Source: Novosphingobium sp. PhB165 (GTDB taxonomy: Bacteria; Pseudomonadota; Alphaproteobacteria; Sphingomonadales; Sphingomonadaceae). Taken from it: a DNA stretch of 64,000 nucleotides. The position numbers were made by a program, and so were the translations under genes. This document shows, in pieces, positions 8,977 to 17,803 of this stretch (positions within the stretch are counted from its first letter, which is position 1; each line of letters starts with the position of its first letter). The notes beneath the pieces are model-generated. The model worked only from the letters and a program-made list of their open reading frames with translations. It had not been told where the DNA came from and made no database searches. Location of the stretch: positions 496,001 through 560,000 of the forward strand of contig NZ_SLVB01000003.1 of NCBI RefSeq assembly GCF_004341845.1. Direction: 5' to 3'.

Positions 8977-9444
8977 ATGTCCGAACCCGCGATCATAAAC
9001 CCACGCATCGTCGAAGCGCTCTATGCCGAAGCGCTGCTGCTTTCCGACGAGGTGCGCCATGCCTTCTCGTACTCGGGGCGGCTGAGCGGCGTGCCACCTT
9101 GCGAGGACGATTTCGCCCGCGTCGCGCTATCCAGCGAGGGGCTGCGTACGACCACGCGGATGATGCATGCGATCGCCTGGCTGCTCAATCATCGCGCCTA
9201 TTTCATGGGCGAAATCAGCGAGTTCCAATTGCGCCGCCATGGCCGGCTGTCTCCGGTGATGCGTCAGTCCGATGCCCGGCAACTGGTCTTGCTGGAGCCT
9301 GAAATCATCCGGCTGGTCGAACGCACCCGCCGCTTCTACGACCGGCTGCTGCGCCTCGAAGGCAGTTGGAAACTGGCCGACGAAAACACGCCCAGCGTCA
9401 TCGAACGCCTGCGCGAACGCATCGAACAGCGCCTCGCCAGCTGA
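8977..9444 (+). CDS. rcdA: DUF1465 family protein, probable RcdA (CtrA degradation adaptor)
   Basis: A 155-residue helical protein. In Caulobacter, RcdA works with CpdR and PopA to deliver the cell-cycle regulator CtrA to ClpXP. The features supporting the call are SSEGLRTTTRMMHAIAWLL and NHRAYFMGEISEFQLRRHG, followed by a C-terminal helix with ERTRRFYDRLLRLEGSW. The start at ATG 8977 (MSEPAIINPRIV) is preferred to 8917, whose extra residues look unlike the family. It stands alone between repeats; CtrA and ClpX are not in the window. The family assignment is fairly good; the function in this organism is inferred. Confidence 0.72.
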   Translation: MSEPAIINPRIVEALYAEALLLSDEVRHAFSYSGRLSGVPPCEDDFARVALSSEGLRTTTRMMHAIAWLLNHRAYFMGEISEFQLRRHGRLSPVMRQSDARQLVLLEPEIIRLVERTRRFYDRLLRLEGSWKLADENTPSVIERLRERIEQRLAS

Positions 9445-9563
9445 CAGTCGCGGACTGTACCCGAACGACACCTAAAGCCACCTGAGCGGCCAATAGAATT
9501 CGGCGCCGCGTGCCGCCCGATTGATGCCCCCAATTTTGACGGCGAGCTCCCGGTTTCAAAACA

Positions 9564-9656
9564 TCGTCGCCCCCGCGAAGGCGGGGACCCCGCTTCTTTC
9601 GCGACCTATCGCCCTGCACAACAGAAGCGGGATCCCCGCCTTCGCGGGGATGACGG
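9564..9656. repeat. Palindromic repeat, family A (copy 2)
   Basis: Left arm TCGTCGCCCCCGCGAAGGCG and right arm GATCCCCGCCTTCGCGGGG face each other across a loop of about 30 bp. The copy lies in the 285-bp convergent space between rcdA and glpK, where it could act as a bidirectional terminator. Confidence 0.9.
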
Positions 9657-9729
9657 AATTAGGTTGGCTGTCGCTCTCCGGTCGTCGTCACTTTCCGCTT
9701 GGGGCAAGAGCCTGCTCGTTCGCATCTCC

Positions 9730-11208
9730 TCAGACGGAACTCAGCGCCTTGTTCCACGCCGCGATCCGGCGGCCGCGCTCTTCGTCCGTCATATGCGGCG
9801 CGAAGCCGCTGCGCTCACTGGCCATCGCGCTTGCCGCAGCTTCCAGATTCGCAAAGAGCCCTGCCCCATACGCCGCCAGAATCGCCGCACCTAGTGCAGT
9901 GGTCTCGACGAAGCCGGGCCGCTCCACCGGAATGCCGAGCACGTCGGCGATGTCCTGTGCCATCCAGTCGTTGGCGCTCATGCCGCCGTCGATCCTGAGG
10001 TGCGTCCAGCGCGCGCCGTCGGCGGCGAAAGCTTCGGCCAGATCGCGCGTCTGCATCGCCATCGCCTCCAGCGCCGCGCGGGCGAGGTGGGCGCGGCTGC
10101 TCGCGAAGGTCAGCCCGGTGATCGCCGCACGCGCATCCGGCCGCCAATGGGGAGCGCCAAGCCCCGATAGCGCCGGAACGATAACCACGCCGCCACTGTC
10201 CGGAACCGAGCGCGCCAGAACCTCGGTTTCGCCCGCCGCGTCGATCAGGCCGAGGCTATCGCGCAGCCACTGGACCAGACTGCCCGCCACAAAGACCGAG
10301 CCCTCCAACGCGTAGATCCGCTCCCCGCCCAACTGGTACAGCACCGTCGCCAGCAACCGGTGGCGCGAGGCGGGCACTTCGCGGCCCATGTTGGCGAGCA
10401 CGAAAGCCCCGGTGCCATACGTCGCCTTGGTCGCGCCGGGCACGAGGCAGCCCTGCCCGATGGTCGCCGCCTGCTGATCGCCCGCGACGCCGGTGATCGG
10501 GATCGCCGCGCCCAGCCATTCGGGCCGCGTCGTGCCCAGCAGGCCCGCGCTGTCGCACACGTCCGGCAAGGCGCCGCGCGGGACGCCGAAGAGATCGCAC
10601 AGCCCCTCGTCCCATGAGGCTCCCGCCAGCGCCATCAGCGCCGTGCGGCTGGCATTGCCCGCATCGGTCAGGTGCGCGCCGCCGGTCAGCTTGAACAGCA
10701 GCCACGAATCAATGGTGCCCAGCGCCAGAGTTCCGGCATCGGCCGCCGCGCGCACGGCGGGCTCATGGTCGATCAGCCAGCGCATCTTCGTGGCCGAGAA
10801 ATAGGGATCGAGCACCAGTCCGGTCGCCGTCTGAACCGCCTGTTCGTGCCCGGCCTCGCGCAGCGCCGCGCACATCGCTTCGGTGCGCCGGTCCTGCCAG
10901 ACGAGCGCACGGGCGAGCGGCTCCCCGCTGACTTTGTCCCAGGCCACCACCGTCTCGCGCTGATTGGCCAGACCAACAGCGGCGATCCGGGCCGCCCCGC
11001 CCACTTGCGACACGGCATGGCGCGCGCAGGCCAGCACGCTCTGCCAGATTTCCGATGCATCGTGCTCCACCCAGCCGGGCTGCGGGTAATGCTGCGTCAG
11101 CGGGCGCTGCGCGGTGGCGCGCACGCTGCCGTCGAGCGCGAAGACCATCGCCCGGTTGGAGGTGGTCCCGGCATCGATCACCAGGATCAGTTCGCCCTCA
11201 CCCGCCAT
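9730..11208 (-). CDS. glpK: Glycerol kinase
   Basis: Phosphorylates glycerol to glycerol-3-phosphate with ATP in the cytoplasm. The protein is 492 residues, as usual for the FGGY family. The N-terminus carries the phosphate-binding loop LVIDAGTTSNRAMVF, with QHYPQPGWVEHD and QRETVVAWDK following. The C-terminal FGGY signature region is present around LRIDGGMSANDWMAQDIADV. There are no glpD, glpF or glpR neighbours, so it looks like a solitary gene. It is read toward the family A repeat at 9564-9656. Confidence 0.95.
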   Translation of the reverse strand: MAGEGELILVIDAGTTSNRAMVFALDGSVRATAQRPLTQHYPQPGWVEHDASEIWQSVLACARHAVSQVGGAARIAAVGLANQRETVVAWDKVSGEPLARALVWQDRRTEAMCAALREAGHEQAVQTATGLVLDPYFSATKMRWLIDHEPAVRAAADAGTLALGTIDSWLLFKLTGGAHLTDAGNASRTALMALAGASWDEGLCDLFGVPRGALPDVCDSAGLLGTTRPEWLGAAIPITGVAGDQQAATIGQGCLVPGATKATYGTGAFVLANMGREVPASRHRLLATVLYQLGGERIYALEGSVFVAGSLVQWLRDSLGLIDAAGETEVLARSVPDSGGVVIVPALSGLGAPHWRPDARAAITGLTFASSRAHLARAALEAMAMQTRDLAEAFAADGARWTHLRIDGGMSANDWMAQDIADVLGIPVERPGFVETTALGAAILAAYGAGLFANLEAAASAMASERSGFAPHMTDEERGRRIAAWNKALSSV

Positions 11209-11276
11209 GCAACTCCCCTTTTCGCACCTTTATACGCGACCTCGACACCGGAGCCGCGAATGACCATATCGGCCAG

Positions 11277-12164
11277 ATGAACGCACCGGACCTGATCGAC
11301 AAGCCTTACGCCGTCTCAGAGCGGATTGCCCCGCTCGTACGGCGCGTGCTCGCGCGCAATCCTTCGCCGTTCACCTATACCGGCACGCAGACTTATATCG
11401 TCGGCGACGCCGCCGAAGTGGCGGTGATCGATCCCGGCCCGGCCGACGACGAGCATATCGAGGCCATCCTCCACGCCGTCGGCTCCGCACGCGTCGTGGC
11501 AATTGCCTGCACCCATACGCACCGCGACCATTCGCCCGCCGCCGCCCCGCTCAAGGCCCGCACCGGCGCGCCCATCATCGGCTGCGCGGCGCTCACGCTC
11601 GACGACGACGGCCCCCGCGCCGACGCCGCCTTCGATGCCGACTATCGGCCGGACCGCGTGCTGGCCGATGGCGAGACGATCTCCGGAGACGGCTGGACGC
11701 TGGAAGCGGTCGCCACCCCCGGCCACACCTCCAACCACTTGTGCTTCGCGCTCGTCGAGACGGGCGCCGTGTTCACCGGCGATCACGTGATGGGCTGGTC
11801 CACCAGCGTCGTCTCCCCGCCCGACGGCGACATGACCGCCTATCTCGAAAGCCTGTCCAAGCTCTACGAGCGCCAGCAGGACACGATCTATTTCCCCGCC
11901 CACGGTCCGGCGGTGGAAAAGCCGCGGCAGCTCGTGCGCGGCATGATCGGCCACCGCCGCCAGCGCGAACGCCAGATCCTGAAGCAGATCGCGGCGGGCC
12001 ACCAATCGATCGGCCAGATGGTGCCGCTAATGTACAAGGGCGTCGACGAACGGCTCTGGCCCGCTGCGGGGCGCTCGGTTCTGGCCCATCTGATTGATCT
12101 GGAAAGAAGAAGCCTCGTAAAGCGCGAAGAAGAGGACTGGACGCTCGTCGCGCCGAATTCGTAA
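11277..12164 (+). CDS. Metallo-beta-lactamase fold hydrolase (LACTB2/RNase Z-like)
   Basis: A 295-residue cytoplasmic hydrolase with the metal-binding motif CTHTHRDHS near residue 80, a second ligand motif VATPGHTSNHLCF, GDHVMGW and a late YFPAHGP. This spacing, plus a C-terminal winged-helix-like region (QRERQILKQIAAGHQ, then RSVLAHLIDLERRSLVKRE), matches the LACTB2-like group, some of which are RNases and others thioesterases. The start at ATG 11277 follows a short GGCC-rich leader and faces the divergent glpK start. The substrate cannot be read from sequence. Confidence 0.85.
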   Translation: MNAPDLIDKPYAVSERIAPLVRRVLARNPSPFTYTGTQTYIVGDAAEVAVIDPGPADDEHIEAILHAVGSARVVAIACTHTHRDHSPAAAPLKARTGAPIIGCAALTLDDDGPRADAAFDADYRPDRVLADGETISGDGWTLEAVATPGHTSNHLCFALVETGAVFTGDHVMGWSTSVVSPPDGDMTAYLESLSKLYERQQDTIYFPAHGPAVEKPRQLVRGMIGHRRQRERQILKQIAAGHQSIGQMVPLMYKGVDERLWPAAGRSVLAHLIDLERRSLVKREEEDWTLVAPNS

Positions 12165-12274
12165 TTCGTCGAATGGCTATATGACCTGAACCCCAATTCA
12201 CGTATTCTCTGCAAGTATTGACAGCGCCGAAACACAATACGGCGCAAGAACAATGCAATGCGTGGGGAGAATTC

Positions 12275-12985
12275 ATGGCGACTTTGCCTCAGGCGCGGAT
12301 CGGCGCCTTTTCGTTCTGGCAGAAGCTGGCAATCGGGCTTTCACTGTTCATCGTCTTCGCCTTTGCGCAGTTCGGCCTGCGCGGCTTTGTCGATTATGCC
12401 CATGCCCCGCTGGTCATGCACTTGCATGGCATGGCGATGCTGACATGGCTGGCGCTGCTGACCACGCAGTCCTTGCTGGCCGGAAGGGGCGGGCTGGCGA
12501 TCCATCGCCGGCTTGGCTGGGCCAGCGCGGTCATGGTGCCGACGGTCGTCGCCCTGGCCAGCGCGCTGTGCTTCACCGCGCTTCGGCTGCACATGTTTCC
12601 GCCGTTCTTCACGCCCGCCTATTTCCTCGCACTCGTCCATGTCGAGGCGGCGTTCTTCGCGCTGCTGGTGGCGATGGCGGTGGCGCGGCGCGGGCAGAGC
12701 GACTGGCACAAGCGCCTGATGGTCGGCTCCACCGTGCTCCTGATGGAACCCGCGCTCGGCCGCCTGCTGCCGATGCCGCTGATCGTGCCGTGGGGCGAAT
12801 GGCTTTCGATGGTGATCCAGCTTGGCGTCGTGCTGCTGATCGTCCGCCACGACCGGCGCGAGATCGGCCATGCCCATCCGGCCACCGTGGCCGTGGCCAT
12901 GACCGTGATCCTCAGCCACGTGATCGTCGAACTGCTGGCGATCACCCCTTGGTGGATCGCTCTGGCGGACCGCATCGCGGCCTGA
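12275..12985 (+). CDS. Multi-pass membrane protein of unknown function
   Basis: A 236-residue hydrophobic protein with about seven predicted transmembrane helices, among them LAIGLSLFIVFAFAQFG and WLSMVIQLGVVLLIV. Histidines recur in or near helices (VMHLHGMAMLTWLALL, IHRRLGWASAVMV, RLHMF, LVHVEAAFFA), suggesting possible haem or metal binding, as in DUF2306 or cytochrome b561-like proteins, but I cannot assign it firmly. ATG 12275 is preceded by GGGGAGAATTC, a strong ribosome-binding site; a TTG at 12218 has no such support. Confidence 0.75.
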   Translation: MATLPQARIGAFSFWQKLAIGLSLFIVFAFAQFGLRGFVDYAHAPLVMHLHGMAMLTWLALLTTQSLLAGRGGLAIHRRLGWASAVMVPTVVALASALCFTALRLHMFPPFFTPAYFLALVHVEAAFFALLVAMAVARRGQSDWHKRLMVGSTVLLMEPALGRLLPMPLIVPWGEWLSMVIQLGVVLLIVRHDRREIGHAHPATVAVAMTVILSHVIVELLAITPWWIALADRIAA

Positions 12986-13088
12986 GCTTTTTCTGCTTGG
13001 GCATTCCGGCAAGCCTCCCTAGATAGGCCCCGAATTCCGGCACCGGACTTTCCAACACCGGGCCGCACCGGCCAGACAGAGAGACACC

Positions 13089-14075
13089 ATGACCGCAATG
13101 CCCGCAAACCTCTCCGGACTCGACTTGCGCGCCGAGATCGAACGGCTGCGCAAGGAGCGCAACGCGGTTATCCTTGCGCACTATTACCAGCGCCCGGAAT
13201 TGCAGGACATTGCGGACTTCGTGGGCGACAGCCTCGAACTCAGCCGCAAGGCGGCCGAGACCGATGCCGACGTAATCGCGTTCTGCGGCGTCAAGTTCAT
13301 GGCGGAGACCGCCAAGATCCTCAGCCCCGAAAAGATCGTGGTGCTGCCGGACATGGAAGCCGGTTGCAGCCTTGAGGATTCGTGCCCGCCGGAAAAGTTC
13401 GCCGCCTTCCGCGCCGCACATCCGGATCACATCGCGCTGACCTACATCAACTGCTCGACCGAGGTGAAGGCGCTGTCCGACATCATCGTCACCAGCTCCA
13501 GCGCCGAAACGATCCTCCAGCAGATCCCTGCCGACCAGAAGATCATCTTCGGGCCGGACCGTCACCTTGGCGGCTATCTCAGCCGCAAGTTCGGGCGCGA
13601 GATGCTGCTGTGGCCGGGCGTCTGCATCGTGCACGAGGCGTTCAGCGAGACCGAGCTGCTCAAGCTCAAGGCCCAGCACCCCACGGCGCCGATTGCGGCG
13701 CACCCGGAATGCCCGCCGCACATCGTCGACCATGCGGACTATGTCGGTTCGACCAGCGGCATTCTGAACTATGCGAAGACGGTGGAAGCCGACACGCTGA
13801 TCGTCGCCACCGAGCCGCACATCATCCACCAGATGCAGCTGGCGATCCCGAACAAGACCTTCATCGGCGCGCCGGGTGCGGACGGCAACTGCAACTGCAA
13901 CATCTGCCCCTACATGGCGCTCAACACGATGGAAAAGCTCTACATCGCGCTTCGCGATCTGGAGCCGCGCGTGGAGATCGACGAACAACTGCGCCTCGAC
14001 GCCAAGCGCAGCCTCGACCGCATGCTCGACATGGCGAGCGGCACGGTGGGCAAGGGCGACCTCGGCAGCCGTTGA
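13089..14075 (+). CDS. nadA: Quinolinate synthase (iron-sulfur)
   Basis: Condenses iminoaspartate with dihydroxyacetone phosphate to quinolinate, the second step of de novo NAD synthesis. The protein is 328 residues. It begins with the family's [20 protein letters not shown] segment. The three cysteine regions that hold the 4Fe-4S cluster are visible: [25 protein letters not shown] and [17 protein letters not shown]. No nadB or nadC gene is adjacent. The start follows AGAGAGACACC. Confidence 0.94.
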   Translation: MTAMPANLSGLDLRAEIERLRKERNAVILAHYYQRPELQDIADFVGDSLELSRKAAETDADVIAFCGVKFMAETAKILSPEKIVVLPDMEAGCSLEDSCPPEKFAAFRAAHPDHIALTYINCSTEVKALSDIIVTSSSAETILQQIPADQKIIFGPDRHLGGYLSRKFGREMLLWPGVCIVHEAFSETELLKLKAQHPTAPIAAHPECPPHIVDHADYVGSTSGILNYAKTVEADTLIVATEPHIIHQMQLAIPNKTFIGAPGADGNCNCNICPYMALNTMEKLYIALRDLEPRVEIDEQLRLDAKRSLDRMLDMASGTVGKGDLGSR

Positions 14076-14130
14076 GGATTTGGGCGGCCTGTAAAGGCAG
14101 CCCAAACACGCCGACCTATCACAAATCAGC

Positions 14131-14349
14131 CCGTCGCCCCCGCGAAGGCGGGGGCCCCGCTTTCTTAGGCGCATAGCAAATAGGGTTCACGCGGAGGCGC
14201 GGAGACGCGGAGTAACCGACGCTCCCGTACTCGAGCGCAGTCCGCCTTCCCTTTTTCTTCTCCGCGTCTCCGCGCCTCCGCGCGAAACCATTTCCATAAC
14301 CCAACCCGCGCCAAAGAAAGCGGGGCCCCCGCCTGCGCGGGGGCGACGG
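14131..14349. repeat. Palindromic repeat family A (copy 3), with family C nested in its loop
   Basis: Arms of 36 bp at 14131-14166 and 14314-14349 are reverse complements with one mismatch. The loop of about 147 bp carries a second, unrelated palindrome (family C, 14186-14286). The rest of the intergenic stretch 14076-14758 shows only short open frames with no family resemblance, so I annotate no gene there. Confidence 0.9.
14186..14286. repeat. Palindromic repeat, family C, nested inside a family A copy
   Basis: Two 27-bp arms, 14186-14212 and 14260-14286, are reverse complements with one mismatch; the arm core is CGCGGAGGCGCGGAGACGCG. Their 47-bp loop has no recognisable gene. Confidence 0.88.
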
Positions 14350-14758
14350 AGTCAAAACGATACTCCTGTCCTCCCTTCTGGTCGCGGGCGGCACGCTGAC
14401 GATGTGGAGCATTCCCGGCCGCGCCCGGGGCACCTTCAAAGGACTGGGGCTTTGTGCAAAGGCACGGCGGATGAAGCGTGAAGCTTCACCCTGTCGGACG
14501 CCACCGCTCCTCCGGCCGAAAATGCAGTTTTGGCGCCTTCCCCGAATCATGGCGCGGAAGCCGCCACCACTCCCGCAACCCGGCCCGCAATTTTCTTTCC
14601 TGCCGAAAACCGCGAAATTCCGGGGGTTTTTGCCCGAAATTGGGAAAATAATGCCCTGTGAATAAATAATCGAACCCGAATCGCTTGCAGGGTCCGAAGC
14701 TCCTTGCTAGTGGCGCGCTCCTACCACGGAGCGGTAGCAATACAGCTCCGGTGATTAT

Positions 14759-14845
14759 GCGGTCGTGGCGGAATTGGTAGACGCGCAACGTTGAGGTCGT
14801 TGTGGGCGAAAGCCCGTGGAAGTTCGAGTCTTCTCGACCGCACCA
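14759..14845 (+). tRNA. tRNA-Leu, anticodon GAG
   Basis: An 87-nt tRNA with a 7-bp acceptor stem (GCGGTCG with CGACCGC), D-loop region GGAATTGGTAGACGC, anticodon stem CAACG/CGTTG around the loop TTGAGGT (anticodon GAG), a long class II variable arm GTGGGCGAAAGCCCGT, and a T-arm with GTTCGAGTC. The CCA end is encoded. The long variable arm and the anticodon both fit leucine (CUC and CUU codons). Confidence 0.97.
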
Positions 14846-14936
14846 TCACCCTAAATCGGAATTGATAAAAGCCTTCGGGCGCCTTCCGGTTTTCTTTCCC
14901 TGATACTTGGAACTACCCTTCGGGGCCCTGCTCCGG

Positions 14937-15818
14937 TCAGGCGAATGCGGCTTTTGAGCTGCCGCTACTCTCCCGCTTCAGATCCGTCACTTCACCGGGA
15001 TCGCCCAGCAGTTCGCGCACGATCGCGTAAGTGCGCTCGTCGTCGACATCGATCGCCTGCGTGCCGTCCGCCAGCACCACCGCCCGCACCCGCATGCCCA
15101 GCCGCCGCGAGGCGCGCACGATGGCGCCTGCCAGCGTCTCCATCCCTAGCCGCACCATGAGGAAGCCCACCAGCCCGATCGCGCGCCAGATCCGCAGCGC
15201 CTCCCGGTCCGTCCGCACGCCGCGAAACACTTTCACGGCATCGACGAAATGCGCGGAGGCCATGCCGTAGAGGTCGCAAGCCGCATAGTCGCCGTCATGC
15301 AGCGTGATGAAGCCGCGCTGGGCGCCCGAATGTGCGGCCTCCACCGCCGCGCGGCTGGTCAGCGCGAAAGCGACATCCGCCGTTTCCAGCGCCTCGATCA
15401 TCACATCGATCGACTCTGCGGACAGCAGCGCATGGTCCGCAGTGGTGACCAGCAGCGGCCCGTCCCAATCCTTTGCCGCCGCGCGCACGCTGGAGGCGAT
15501 GTCCGCCTGCGCCTCCACCAGTGCCACGGTGCCGCGCCCGGGAAGCTGGGTCAGCACGTCCCACACCGGATCGAAGGCCTCGCGCTCCACGCAGATGGCA
15601 AGGCTGGTAACGCGCGGATGCTGCGCGGCGGTCTGCAATACGTGCGCGATCAGCGGACGCCCCGCCAGCGGTACGAGGCAGCGATGGCTCTTGCCGAACC
15701 GCGCGGCCAGCGCATCCACGCCCCGGCTGGCGGCGCCGGGTCCGTGCCCGGCAAGCACGATCAGCCGCAGCGGCTGCGGTTCATCGTCGCGGCTGTCAGG
15801 GAGATCCGAAGAAGCCAT
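14937..15818 (-). CDS. MobA-like NTP transferase domain protein
   Basis: A 293-residue nucleotidyltransferase-like protein. Its N-terminus has LIVLAGHGPG where the family's NTP-binding loop lies, a conserved KSHRCLVPLAGRPLIAHVLQ segment, and LLVTTADHALLS at the metal-binding position of the fold. Such proteins activate a sugar or cofactor with NTP; relatives include MobA, CTP-dependent cytidylyltransferases and GlmU N-domains. The loop lacks the usual Gly-rich LAGGxGxR in full form, so catalytic competence is uncertain. It is solitary and followed (in its direction) by the tRNA-Leu gene on the other strand. Confidence 0.75.
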   Translation of the reverse strand: MASSDLPDSRDDEPQPLRLIVLAGHGPGAASRGVDALAARFGKSHRCLVPLAGRPLIAHVLQTAAQHPRVTSLAICVEREAFDPVWDVLTQLPGRGTVALVEAQADIASSVRAAAKDWDGPLLVTTADHALLSAESIDVMIEALETADVAFALTSRAAVEAAHSGAQRGFITLHDGDYAACDLYGMASAHFVDAVKVFRGVRTDREALRIWRAIGLVGFLMVRLGMETLAGAIVRASRRLGMRVRAVVLADGTQAIDVDDERTYAIVRELLGDPGEVTDLKRESSGSSKAAFA

Positions 15819-15965
15819 TACCTATGCGGCTATGCCGCGCGCGTGTGACAGGCCCGTGACCCTTCGCGCCCTTCATGCGGTGTTTGCTCCAGACCCGATC
15901 CAGCGCCGATGGCGCTCCCGCCGCAGGCGGGGTAGAACTCCGAAAGACCACAGGGGGAGAACAAT

Positions 15966-16643
15966 GTGGCCGCGGACTTCGTGAGCCCGGAGCGGGCGCT
16001 GATCGTCGACGACCATGCGCTGGTCCGCGACGGCCTGCGCACGGTCTTCGAACAGGCCTTCCCGGCCTGCGAGGTGCTGGACGCGGCGGACCTTGCCGAA
16101 GCGCTGGACAGGTTGGAGAGTTCCGGCAGAGACATCGGTGAGCAGGGCGGCGATGTCGATCTTGTCCTGCTGGATCTCCTGATCCCCGGAATCGAGGGGC
16201 TATCCGGGCTGGAAACGCTGCGCGGCCGCTTCCCGACGGCGCCGGTGGTGATCGTCTCGGGCGTGTCCGACCCGCAGGCGGTGCGCAGCGCGCTGGCGGC
16301 AGGCGCCGCCGGGTTCGTGCCGAAATCGCTGAGGCGCGACCAGCTTGTCGAGGCCCTGCGCCTGGTACTGGCGGGCGGGATCTATCGCCCGGAACTCCTC
16401 GCCGGAGACCCCTACGCGGCCGAGGACGCCTCGATCCGCGCGCGGATAGACAGCCTGACACCGCAGCAACGCGTGGTGCTGGGCCAGCTTGCGGCGGGCA
16501 AGCTCAACAAGCAGATCGCCTATGAACTGGATGTCTCGATGACGACGGTGAAGGCCCATGTCTCGGCGATTCTGCAGAAGATGCATGTCTTCAGCCGCAC
16601 GCAGGCGGTGATCCTTGCCAACCGGATCGATTTTCGCGGGTGA
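15966..16643 (+). CDS. LuxR/NarL-type two-component response regulator
   Basis: A 225-residue DNA-binding response regulator. The receiver domain (residues about 10-130) has ALIVDDHALVRDGL, the phospho-acceptor in DLVLLDLLIPG and FVPKSLRRDQLVEAL with the conserved Lys. The C-terminal LuxR-type HTH reads LTPQQRVVLGQLAAGKLNKQ and then MTTVKAHVSAILQKM. No kinase is adjacent; the NahK-type hybrid kinase at 32383-34527 is a candidate partner, purely by inference. GTG 15966 is the likely start, following AGGGGGAGAACAAT. Confidence 0.92.
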   Translation: MAADFVSPERALIVDDHALVRDGLRTVFEQAFPACEVLDAADLAEALDRLESSGRDIGEQGGDVDLVLLDLLIPGIEGLSGLETLRGRFPTAPVVIVSGVSDPQAVRSALAAGAAGFVPKSLRRDQLVEALRLVLAGGIYRPELLAGDPYAAEDASIRARIDSLTPQQRVVLGQLAAGKLNKQIAYELDVSMTTVKAHVSAILQKMHVFSRTQAVILANRIDFRG

Positions 16644-16664
16644 GGTCGGGTATTTGGGGCTAAC

Positions 16665-16736
16665 GCGGCGGTCCCGCTTTTTTGCGACCTCGCGAGGAAG
16701 AACAAGCGGGGCCCCCGCCTTCGCGGGGGCGACGAG
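16665..16736. repeat. Palindromic repeat, family A (copy 4, one arm shortened)
   Basis: The right arm (about 16698-16736, containing GCCCCCGCCTTCGCGGGGGC) is full length, while the left arm (16665-16690) keeps only a CCCGCTTTTTTGCGACCTCG-like part. It lies between the response regulator and the MipA/OmpV gene, which are convergent. Confidence 0.8.
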
Positions 16737-16785
16737 GACGGGACGTGTTCCCCTTCAGCCGATCGATGCTCACGCGGGATCCAGC

Positions 16786-17712
16786 CTAAAACGTGTAGGA
16801 CACGCCGCCGCCCAAGGTCCACTGGTTGGAGCTGCCCCGCAACGAGGTGAACGGCGTGCGCTTGGCATCGTTCAGCATGGCCGAATAGTTCAGCGCCGCG
16901 AACAGCGCGAAGCCGCCATCGGTGAAATCGCCCGAGAGGTCATAGCCTGCGAGGATACCCGCGCTCACGCTGCTCCAGCCGCCCTTCGCGTCGAATTCCG
17001 GCAAGCCGCTCTTGGCCGACTGTTCGGGCGTGACCGAGAAGTAATAGCGCGCGTATTTGTCATCGACATGGTGCGCGCGCACGTTGAGCGCGACGATCAC
17101 CGCCTTGCTGAGCGGGGTCTTATACGTGATCCCGGGGCTCCAGGTCATGCCGTGGTAGGCATTCACATCCCACATCACGTCCGTCGAAAGCGTCAGGGAA
17201 TCGTAGGGATTGAGCAGCCGGTTGGCGGTGACGCCGGTATTGACGCCGAATTCGATCGCCGGGTCGAGCTTGCCGAGCGATTTGACCACCGGGTCCTCGA
17301 TATGCCGGACCCGGTTGTATGAAATCGACCCCACCGGGCCCAGTTCGAAGCCGAACTTCGCGTCCTTGCCGTCCGGGATCAGGTCCAGCGATACGCCGCG
17401 CGGGCGCGGGTTGATTTTTACGCCGTGAAACCGGCCCATCACGACGGGTATCGCCGAGAATACCTGATCGTTGGAGCCCTGATAGCTCGGCCCGTAGAGG
17501 GCCCCGACGCCGATGAGCAGATAGTCGCCCTTCATCACGTCCTTGTGAGGCTTGGCGGTGCTGTCCGCGCTATCGCCGCTGGCAGTGGCGGCGTCGCTGC
17601 TGACATCGCTGGTCCCGGCGGCATCCTGCGCGGCGGCGGGGGCAAGCGGAAAGGCTGTGGCAAGCAGCGCGAAAGGTAAGCCAAGGGTAAGTGCAGTCGG
17701 CGGAAAACGCAT
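16786..17712 (-). CDS. MipA/OmpV family outer-membrane protein
   Basis: A 308-residue outer-membrane protein. A signal peptide (ALTLGLPFALLATAFPLAPA) is followed by a Ser/Thr/Asp-rich spacer to about residue 50 and then beta-strand repeats. The family's opening DYLLIGVGALYGPSYQGSND and an internal segment around IPVVMGRF are visible, and the protein ends with GGGVSYTF, an aromatic C-terminus recognised by the BAM machinery. MipA is a scaffold for murein enzymes in E. coli; other members are of unknown role. ATG 17712 has GGAGAG seven bases upstream, so I prefer it to 17727. Confidence 0.87.
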   Translation of the reverse strand: MRFPPTALTLGLPFALLATAFPLAPAAAQDAAGTSDVSSDAATASGDSADSTAKPHKDVMKGDYLLIGVGALYGPSYQGSNDQVFSAIPVVMGRFHGVKINPRPRGVSLDLIPDGKDAKFGFELGPVGSISYNRVRHIEDPVVKSLGKLDPAIEFGVNTGVTANRLLNPYDSLTLSTDVMWDVNAYHGMTWSPGITYKTPLSKAVIVALNVRAHHVDDKYARYYFSVTPEQSAKSGLPEFDAKGGWSSVSAGILAGYDLSGDFTDGGFALFAALNYSAMLNDAKRTPFTSLRGSSNQWTLGGGVSYTF

Positions 17713-17803
17713 GGGATTTCTCTCCATCCTTTCCCCACCAACGCCTGTCGCGCCGTGCGGTTGCGAGATAGCGCGCGTCAGCGGGTCGGGGTACGCCGCC
17801 CGT

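Noticed and set aside
12218..12223. TTGACA as a -35 promoter element
   Set aside because: No -10 hexamer lies at 16-18 bp spacing; the only A/T-rich match is about 14 bases away, so I do not call a promoter.
14402..14665. Possible small gene upstream of tRNA-Leu
   Set aside because: The predicted peptide is Pro/Arg-rich without a ribosome site or family resemblance, so I leave the gap as non-coding.
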